From JAWKOK01 sp963698255 (GTDB lineage: Bacteria > Chloroflexota > Anaerolineae > Caldilineales > Caldilineaceae), in the NCBI GenBank assembly GCA_963698255.1, contig CAVOQD010000037.1, positions 186,001 through 250,000 on the forward strand: a DNA stretch of 64,000 bases, given 5' to 3'. The notes under the pieces are model-generated. The model ran no database searches. It saw only the letters and a list, made by a program, of their open reading frames with translations, and was not told where the DNA came from. The translations under genes were made by a program, and so were the position numbers. Position 1 is the stretch's first letter, and the number at the start of each line of letters is the position of its first letter. Of this stretch, positions 48,467-56,062 are shown piece after piece.

Positions 48467-49027
48467 ATGAGTGAACAGACCACGCAGGAAGCAATCGACG
48501 AAGTCTGGAAGTTGTTTAAGGCGACTGACGCCCGGCTGGACCAACGCTTCCAGGAGACGGACCAAAAACTGCGCCGTCTGGAAGGTTTGTTTGGTATGCA
48601 GTGGGGTCGCTTGCTGGAGGCATTGGTCGCGCCGGCGGCGTTGCAGCTTTTCCGCGACCGCGGCATCGATATCCACAGCTCGTACCAGCGACAGAAGAGC
48701 CGCGTCAATGGCCGGACCATGGAACTGGACATCGTGCTTGAGAACGAAATCGACTCGGTGGTGATCGAGGTCAAGAGCCTGGTCAATGTCGAGGACGTCA
48801 ATGACTTTCTGCAGGATCTGTCTGAAATTCCCGCCTACTTCACACGCTTCGCCGGGCGGCGCATCTACGGGGCCATTGCCGGTCTGGAGTTCGCCGCGGA
48901 CGCCGATCGCTATGCGTATCGACAGGGCCTCTTTGTGCTCGGGCTGACCGGCGACGGTCTGGTGCAGATTCAAAACAGCGACCAGTTTCAGCCGACGAAT
49001 TTCGGCAACGTAGGCACTGATCTGTAG
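48467..49027 (+). CDS. DUF3782-like PD-(D/E)XK-type protein, copy 1
   Basis: 186 residues, ACAAGGAG before ATG 48467. An N-terminal coiled coil (EVWKLFKATDARLDQRFQETDQKLRRL) leads into a nuclease-like core with ELDIVLENEIDSVVIEVKS, the Asp...Glu-x-Lys signature. Family members are common in Chloroflexota and cyanobacteria, with no proven function. Tandem with an approximately 90% identical second gene. Confidence 0.8.
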   Translation: MSEQTTQEAIDEVWKLFKATDARLDQRFQETDQKLRRLEGLFGMQWGRLLEALVAPAALQLFRDRGIDIHSSYQRQKSRVNGRTMELDIVLENEIDSVVIEVKSLVNVEDVNDFLQDLSEIPAYFTRFAGRRIYGAIAGLEFAADADRYAYRQGLFVLGLTGDGLVQIQNSDQFQPTNFGNVGTDL

Positions 49028-49088
49028 ATGATATGAGTATGCTATACTCGACTTGTCGGACTATCCCTCGATTCGCAAGGAGAGAAAA

Positions 49089-49637
49089 ATGAGTGAACAG
49101 ACCACGCAGGAAGCAATCGACGAAGTCTGGAAGCTGTTCAAGGAGACCGATGCTCGCTTCCAGGAGACGGATCAAAAACTGCGCCGACTGGAAGGTTTGT
49201 TTGGCATGCAGTGGGGTCGCCTGCTGGAGGCATTGGTCGCTCCGGCGGCGTTGCAGCTTTTCCGCGACCGCGGCATCGACATCCACAGTTCATACCAGCG
49301 ACAGAAGAGCCGCGTCAACGGCCGGACCATGGAACTGGATATCGTGCTGGAGAACGAAATCGACTCGGTGGTGATCGAGGTCAAGAGCCTGGTCAATGTC
49401 GAGGACGTCAACGACTTCCTGCACGACCTCGCTGAGATCCCCGCCTACTTCACACGCTTCGCGGGCCGGCGCATCTATGGGGCCATTGCCGGTCTGGAGT
49501 TCGCCGCGGATGCCGATCGGTATGCGTATCGACAGGGTCTCTTTGTGCTTGGGCTGACCGGCGACGGTCTGGTACAGATTCAAAACAGTGACCAGTTCCA
49601 GCCGACAGATTTCGGCAGTGTAGACGCTGGTTCGTAA
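49089..49637 (+). CDS. DUF3782-like PD-(D/E)XK-type protein, copy 2
   Basis: 182 residues; lacks the four residues RLDQ of the copy 1 coiled coil and differs in a few further positions, with the same catalytic segment. The upstream leader (TATACTCGACTTGTCGGA, CAAGGAGAGA) is duplicated too, giving a tandem unit of about 620 bp. Followed directly by a perfect palindrome terminator. Confidence 0.8.
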   Translation: MSEQTTQEAIDEVWKLFKETDARFQETDQKLRRLEGLFGMQWGRLLEALVAPAALQLFRDRGIDIHSSYQRQKSRVNGRTMELDIVLENEIDSVVIEVKSLVNVEDVNDFLHDLAEIPAYFTRFAGRRIYGAIAGLEFAADADRYAYRQGLFVLGLTGDGLVQIQNSDQFQPTDFGSVDAGS

Positions 49638-49639
49638 AT

Positions 49640-49681
49640 GAAATGAGGGTGTTGGCGCTCGAGCGCCAACACCCTCATTTC
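49640..49681. terminator. Perfect 42-bp palindrome after the DUF3782-like pair
   Basis: GAAATGAGGGTGTTGGCGCT continues to its exact complement with no loop (21-bp half-sites centred on CTCGAG). The AAATGAG/CTCATTT ends give short A/T tracts on both sides, consistent with termination in both directions. Confidence 0.7.
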
Positions 49682-49868
49682 GATCCCCGACAGCGCTCTT
49701 CCCATCTTCTTTGCGCAGTCAGATGCCATGCTCCAGCAGACGCCAAACACGTCTGCGTGTTGTCGCGTGCGGCGGTCCACTCGGAAGGGGAGCCAGGGTG
49801 GACCGCGACGTCGCATTACATGCGACAGTGACGAAACTGATACCTCTCGTGTTGAACCCATCCACGAC

Positions 49869-51149
49869 TCAGGGCTGATAGACCGCGGCCTGAACCAGCG
49901 CACAGCATTGGGACCCGGCTCGCCGTCGGCCTTGGCCGTGTCCGGGAAGGGCGGCGGCAGGCTGTCGTCGGTGCAGCCGGCGCGGTAGCTGTTGAGCATC
50001 TCGCCGGCCATCTCCGGGATCAGCGGCCCGTGGCTGTTGATGACCAGGTGGATCTCAGCGCCGGTCGGGTTGGCGAAGGCAGTGCCTGGGAACCACGGGT
50101 CGTCCAGTCACGTCACCCGCGGGCAGGAACGAGGCGAAGTGGGCCTCGCCGCTTTCGTCGACGATGACACCGTCGGCATAGGTGACCACGGTCTCGGCCT
50201 CGACCGCCTTGCCGATGAAGTCGCCACCGGAGCAAGGATCAGCCTCACAGACCTCGGGGTTGTTGGCCAGCACCCACCAGGCCGTGTAGACATTGCCCGG
50301 CTCCAGGCCGATGGCGTGCATCTCGGCCAGGACGCCATCATCCGAGCGGACGATGTGGGCTGTGGCCCCGTCGATGGGTTCCATGGCGCCGGTGGCCGGA
50401 TGGGTGACCACCATGCCCTTCGGCGTGGATGCTGTCGGCTTCATCAGTTGCATCAGCCGGGCTGGAAGACGGCTGCCTGTACCAGCGCACAGGCGTTGGG
50501 ACCGGCTTCGCCGTCGGCTTTGGCGGTGTCCGGGAACGGAGGCGGCAGGCTGTCATCGGTGCAGCCGGCGCGGTAGCTGTTGACCATCTCGCTGGCCATC
50601 TCCGGGATCAGCGGCCCGTGGCTGTTGATGACCAGGTGGATCTCGGCGCCGTTCGGGTTGGCGAACGCAGTTCCTGGGAACCACGGATCGTCCGTCACCT
50701 CGCCTGCGGGCAGGAACGAGGCGAAGTGGGCCTCGCCGCTCTCGTCGACGATGACGCCGTCGGCATAGGTGACCACGGTCTCGGCCTCGACCGCCTTGCC
50801 GATGAAGTCGCCACCGGAGCAAGGATCAGCTTCGCAGAACTCGGGATTGTTGGCCAATACCCACCAGGCGGTGTAGACGTTGCCCGGCTCCAGACCGACG
50901 GTAAACATCTCGGCCAGGACGCCGTCGTCCGAGCGGACGATGTGGGCTGTGGCGCCCTCGATCGGTTCCATGGCGCCGGTGGACGGATGGCTGACCACCA
51001 AGCCTTCGCGCGCTGCTGTGGTCGGCCATGGCTTCGTCGGTGGAATCCGGGGTCGGCGCCTCCATCGGTACCGGCTGCAGGCCTGTGCAGCCGGCCAGCA
51101 TCATCACAAAAATCGTTAGCACGACGAACAGAAGCAACACTTCGAGCAT
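49869..51149 (-). CDS. Lipoprotein with two tandem copies of an unknown domain (several frameshifts)
   Basis: Starts at 51149 with a lipoprotein signal (MLEVLLLFVVLTIFVMMLAG, then Cys-Thr). The domain recurs twice: GAMEPIEGATAHIVRSDDG, GNVYTAWWVLANNPEFCEAD, VIVDESGEAHFASFLPAG, INSHGPLIPEMASEM, NSYRAGCTDDSLPPPFPDTA. Unit 1 is about 50453-51010 and unit 2 about 49869-50430. Frame changes near 51010, 50450, 50100 and 49920 break it; by analogy with unit 1 the true stop is at 49869. About 420 residues, anchored outside the membrane. Function unknown. Confidence 0.7.
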
Positions 51150-51186
51150 TCATCTCATTCTCCCTCTCTGATCATAGAAACTGGTT

Positions 51187-51366
51187 TCATGGAGCATCTT
51201 TCGGCACCAATGCGGCCATCTCCTCCCACGTGCGAAAATAGCGGACCTCGCCAGTGGAGAGGTTTTTGACTTCACCGCGCCACTCGCTGCGTCTATCGTC
51301 CAACGCTTCCTGCCAGAGGCGCAACGTGAAGAGAACAGTCGGCGGCGAGCGTGAGATCTCCTGCAT
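51187..51366 (-). CDS. Conserved 59-aa protein of unknown function, copy 1
   Basis: Start ATG 51366 chosen for AAGGAGCCACCC; an upstream ATG at 51480 would add an unlikely 38 residues. Core: LFTLRLWQEALDDRRSEWRG, then GEVRYFRTWEEMAALVP. A clear paralogue is at 62226-62420. Each copy sits between a large BTAD/TPR regulator and a secreted duplicated-domain protein on the same strand. No known domain recognised. Confidence 0.75.
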   Translation of the reverse strand: MQEISRSPPTVLFTLRLWQEALDDRRSEWRGEVKNLSTGEVRYFRTWEEMAALVPKDAP

Positions 51367-51532
51367 GGGTGGCTCCTTGTTGCTCCACACTCGTGGATCA
51401 TCACCAACGATGGCGACATGCGGAGCATAGCGGAGGCGGCGTCCCACAGGCGTCTCGCGGGCGCGCAGAAAGCGTTTCACGGGCGGTAAGAATGTGATAT
51501 TTGCGTTTCGTGGAGGGGAAAAGGGGGAGGGA

Positions 51533-51568
51533 GTGACAAGGTGACAGGGTGAATGCTCACCTTGTCAC
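51533..51568 (-). terminator. Hairpin after the large regulator gene
   Basis: GTGACAAGGTGA / TCACCTTGTCAC perfect 12-bp arms with a 12-base loop, 20 bp beyond the regulator stop on the minus strand. Similar GTGACAAGGTGAGGGGTGAC text occurs at 14550-14573, so the unit is dispersed. Confidence 0.6.
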
Positions 51569-51587
51569 GAAGATGACGCCTGCAACG

Positions 51588-54500
51588 CTAATCGCCCCTT
51601 GCGGCCACGTCCAGAAAGAAGCAATGATCCTCAATCTGCCAGAACTGCTCAACGTGTTGCGGATCATCGATGGTCGAGACACGGCGCTGTAGTTGCTCCA
51701 GCGCCATGGCCAGGACCGCGTCGGCGCGGGAATCGCCGAGGGCCTCAAAGATGGCGTAGCAGGTGCGCAACGTACGCGCCGTCTCGATGGTGGCGTCCAT
51801 CTCCTTGCCGCCGATGGTTTCCCAGATGGCAGCAACGTGTTCGAGGGCCGCGCGTTTTTCGTTCTGCAAGATAGAAATGCGCGCCAGCCCGGCCCGCGCG
51901 TTCATGGCGTAGTAGATCTGTTCCATTCTGTGGTGGAGATCGAAGCCGCATGCGTACAGTTTGGCTGCATCCTCCAATTGACCTGTTTCCTCGAGCACAT
52001 AGCCCAAGCGCGTGCTGGCCAATGCCGTGAGGCGGAGGTCGCCGTTCTCCTCTGCAAAGCGTAGAACACCCCTCAATTCTGACTCGGCCTGCGGGCAATC
52101 GCCGCTCAGCAGATGGAGCATGCCGAGGTCACAGCGTACCTGTGCATCAAAATGACGAACGCCATGATGGCGAAGCATTTCGCTGGCCTCGCGGTACGAG
52201 TCACCGGCGGCTTCCAGCCGCCCCATTTCCGTCCAAGCGTTGCCGAGATAACCGACATTCACCCAGTAGGCCCAGAATGTCGAACTCTCCTCAGCAACAT
52301 GCCGGCTCTTGGCAAAGGCGGTCAATGCTTTGCGATAGTCGCCCTTGTTGGTGTAGAGCCAAACGAGATTGCCATACCTAAGGACGAGGTTCCCGGCCTT
52401 ACCGATCTTCTGAGCCAGGTCGATAACACGCTCCAGATCTCGTTGCGCGAGGTCAAAATCACCCATGCCCACCGTGAGTCGCAAATAGCCAAGTTTGCCT
52501 AGACTATCGAGCATCAGTTCGTCGCTATCGGTGGCAACAGCGAGTTCACGTATGCGAACAAGCAGCTCGTGGATCTCTGTTGACGGCATATCGGTGAAAA
52601 CACCATTGCGTGCACGCGCGGAAAGCGTGCGCGCCTCGAGTACTCGATCCCCGATGGCGCGCGCATGGTGTGCGGCCCGTTCGAATGCAGGGCTCGCCTC
52701 TGCCATCATTCCTGCCTGCCAGTAGCTGGCGGCCAGGAAATCGTAGGCCTGTGCCATGGCTTGCTCGTCGCCGAGTTCCTCGGCCACGTCGAGTGCACTC
52801 TTCGAGCTTTCGACGCCCTGCTGTCCATAGCCCAGAGTTTCGTAGTAGCGACTGCGGTCCAGCAGATAGACGAGTTGCATTTCGGGGGAAGCTGGGTCAA
52901 TCTCCGTCAGCAACGCTTGCATGGCGTCCAGATTCTCCCACCATCGGCCGGACTGCAACGATTGGCGCAAGACGACGTTCTGTTGATAGAGCAGATCGAA
53001 GCGCTCGCGGGGATCATCCGGCACATGCCGGAGCGCAGCATCCAGCATCGCTTCGGCATACGCCAGGGCACGTTGGGTCACGGCAACGCCGGCTGCCTGA
53101 CGATAGAAATGATAGGCCGATGGTGAATCGCCGGCCTGAGCATAGTGTGCCGCCAACTCGCCGGCGACATCATCCAGGTGGTCATTGTGGACCACTGCAA
53201 TTGCCGCGGCAACCTGGCGATGAAAGAGCCGGCGTCGCGCCCGGCTGATCTCCTGATAGGCCACCTCGCGGATGCGGTCGTGGCTGAAGTCGTAGGCGTC
53301 GCCGGTCTGTTCGCGTATGATCCGCCGGCTCCACAGCTCGTCCAGCGCGTCGATGAGCGCCATCTCGTCCAATGAAACGGCCGCCTGCAGAACATCATAG
53401 TCAAAAGCCCGGCCGATGACCGCAGCCACGCTCACCACCTGCTGGGCCGTGGCCGAAAGCTGACCCAGACGTGTCGAGAGCAGATTGTAGATCCTGGCCG
53501 GCATGCGCGGAGGCGGCGATGGCTCATCCGACGGTCTGGCGTCGTGGCCGCATCTGCCTTCGCCAGTGAGGCGATCAAGCCGCTGCGAACTGCTTCGATC
53601 AGGATAGAGCGGATGGCCTTCGCTGGCTGCGAAGAGCGCCTCGGCCATGTCCGAATCGATGGCCTTCGCCGGCTGTCTGTGCCGCCAGGTCGCGCGGCTC
53701 TCGTCTGCAGAGAGTGGACCGAGGTGCAGTTCGATCAAGCTGACCCGCGTGGCGCATCGCCTCGACGAAAGACGCCAGCGCCTGGTTGCCGCCCGCATCC
53801 TCGGTGCGGATGCCGCCGACTAAGCAACAGCGGATGGCTGCGTGCGCCGTGCAACAGGAATTGGAGCAGGGTGAGGGTTTCGGCGTCGCTCCACTGCAAG
53901 TCGTCCAGATGCAGCAGAAGCGGCGTCGGAGCCGCTTGCAAGGCGTGGACAATGCTCTGGAAAAACCGTTGTTGCTGCCAGGTCTCTGTCATCGGTCCTG
54001 GCTGGGGCAAGTCGGGGCGGTCGGCCAGCAGTTCAGGCAGCAGCCGGGCCAACTCGACACGCCACAGATCGTCGACGTGCTCAAGCGCCGGCCGAATGGC
54101 CGGTGCGCGCAGCCATTCGGCGATGGGCGCATAGGTCAGCGCCCCTTCGACCGCGTACGAGCGGCTGGAGGCCGTGGTCTGCGACTGATGCTGCGCCCGG
54201 TCGAGCAATTCCTCGGCCAGCCGTGTCTTGCCGATGCCGGCCTCGCCCCAGATCAGAATGCACTTTGCCTGCCCCTTGTTGTACGTGACGCCATGCGTTT
54301 TGAAGCTGTCGCCACTCGTCGTGACGCCCAACCAGGCGTTGACGTTGCACAGCCTGCGGTGCGTCCGGTGCATCGGTACGCTCTGATCTTCAAGGTGCAG
54401 CAGTTGCGTTCGCAATGCTTCTGTCGCGGGCGAGGGTTCGACGCCCAACTCCTGTTGCAGGGTCGAGGCGCAGGCGTGATAGACGCGCAGCGCCGCTCCA

Positions 54501-55121
54501 CGATCGCCCAGCGCTGCATAGGTCTGCATGAGATGGCGATAGGCCGACTCGTGCAGGGGATCGAGGCGTTGTAGGGCTTTGGCATGTTGCAACGCCTCTT
54601 CGTAGCGCCGCTGATCCAGGAGCGCATCGACCAATCGCTCCAGCACGGTCGCGTACTCGCCACGTAGCCGTTCCCGCTCGGCGAGCGCCCAGTCGGCGTA
54701 GCAGTTCGGCAAGAAATCGCCCTGATAGCAGTCCGCTGCTTCCGTCAATAGCCGAATGCGCTCGTCTGCATTTTGGCTCCGGTCCGCAAGCGCGTTTAGT
54801 TCTTCGAATCGTTGTACATCGACCTGGAAGGTCGTGTCGCCCCGCCAGGTGACATGTTTGCCGTCGATGGCAATTGCGTCTATCCAGATCGGGCCAGGCG
54901 CGTTTGAGCCTGTAGAGGATATTTCGCACATTGGCGCGAGACTGCTTCTCGCCGGAGTCAGGCCAGAGCTGGTAGGCGATTTGACCGCGCTGGATGGGCT
55001 CGCCGGGCTGAGTGGTTAGCAGCGCGATCAATTCTTCCAGGCGCGGCTGCCCCAGCGTGATCGGTCTTCCTTGATAGAATAACTGGAACGAGCCCAGGAG
55101 GCGGAGCGAATCGTGCGGCAT
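51588..55121 (-). CDS. SARP/BTAD-ATPase-TPR transcriptional regulator (frameshifts)
   Basis: Start ATG 55121 (MPHDSLRLLGSFQLFYQGRP): OmpR-like DNA-binding domain, then bacterial transcriptional activator domain (ADCYQGDFLPNCYADWALAERERL ... LHESAYRHLMQTYAALGDRG). Next an AAA ATPase with Walker A GEAGIGKTRLAEELL and Walker B LLLHLDDLQWSD, and a long TPR region to residue about 1175. Frame shifts lie near 54890 and 53800, and a probable one around 53540-53600. AfsR/MalT-like proteins integrate ATP and ligand binding to activate transcription; the downstream small gene and lipoprotein are candidate targets. Confidence 0.8.
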
Positions 55122-55282
55122 AAAGGCGGTTCACCGTGCAGCGGGTAATGACCAAGGTAGCGCTTGTTCAGGATAGCCCATCGACGAAGTGGATAGGCCC
55201 TGTTGATAATACCGTTGCGTGCCGCTACGGTCAATCGCTCACAAAACAACCGGATGCAATTCACGCTGGGGTCCGGTTCATG

Positions 55283-55350
55283 GCATTCCGGGATTGAGCC
55301 AGAGGACGGCCTGTTATGCGGCGACATCACCTGGCTCAATCCCGGAATGC
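55283..55350. repeat. Inverted repeat in the 55122-55509 gap
   Basis: GCATTCCGGGATTGAGCCAG and its exact complement at 55331-55350, with a 28-base spacer. The rest of this 390-bp gap upstream of the regulator shows no gene. Confidence 0.75.
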
Positions 55351-55509
55351 TAGCGTCGATCCCGACAGCCTAGCCGCCGATGGTCTCCCAGACGGCGCCG
55401 GCCTGGCCGAATGACTCAGACCGGCACGCGCGCTCAACGAATCGATGGTGTGTTGTCGGATACCAGGCCGACAGACAGCCGACCTAGCATCCGCCAACAC
55501 CCAGCCCAA

Positions 55510-55809
55510 CTATCGACTCACCATGACGCTCTGGCCGGAGCCGTCGATGGTCATTTCTGAGCTGATCAAAGGGAGCATTGACGCCAAGGCGATCTTGCCG
55601 TCGACCGTGAAGGTGATGGTGTCTGCGCCGTTGCCCGCGGCGCAGTCCGAATTCGTGCTATCGGTGTTGTTGTTGGCGTTGGTGATTGCCTCGCGCAGAC
55701 TACACTCGCCATTGCCGGCAATGGCTTGATCTGCAAGCGTGTTGGGCCATGCTTGCGCTTCGCAAGTAGGACGAGTTGGCATCGCAAGGGCACAAGGCTG
55801 GGCAGGCAT
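55510..55809 (-). pseudogene. CSLREA-domain protein fragment
   Basis: NTLADQAIAGNGECSLREAI followed by TNANNN and CAAGNGADTITF is the CSLREA N-terminal signature of large secreted beta-helix proteins. It ends after about 50 further residues at TIDGSGQSVMVSR and lacks a proper signal peptide, so it is a remnant. Confidence 0.7.
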
Positions 55810-55837
55810 GCCCCTACGATGTCCATCTTTCGAGTGT

Positions 55838-55996
55838 TTATTTCATCACCAACGGCAAGTAGACTGCCGACATCTCTTCCCCTCCGACGTCGACCGCAAC
55901 GCCGATCGGTGTGCCCAATTCGGTCACGATCTGCCAGACAAAGTCGATCCGGTCGCCATCACGCGTGGCCAGGAAGTAGCCCAGAGGAACCGCCAT
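55838..55996 (-). pseudogene. C-terminal remnant of a secreted protein with VYLPLVMK tail
   Basis: A short minus-strand frame reads MAVPLGYFLATRDGDRIDFV and ends AVYLPLVMK followed by a stop at 55838; the same frame is open a little further upstream (RFDIGQRQ). It lies directly downstream of the repeat-protein gene and has no start of its own that is convincing. Third example of the LPL-type tail in this window. Confidence 0.55.
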
Positions 55997-56062
55997 CTGG
56001 CGCTGGCCTATATCGAATCGCGACGACCGGCAAGCCCGGTAGGGGGCTAAATACGCGCAATA

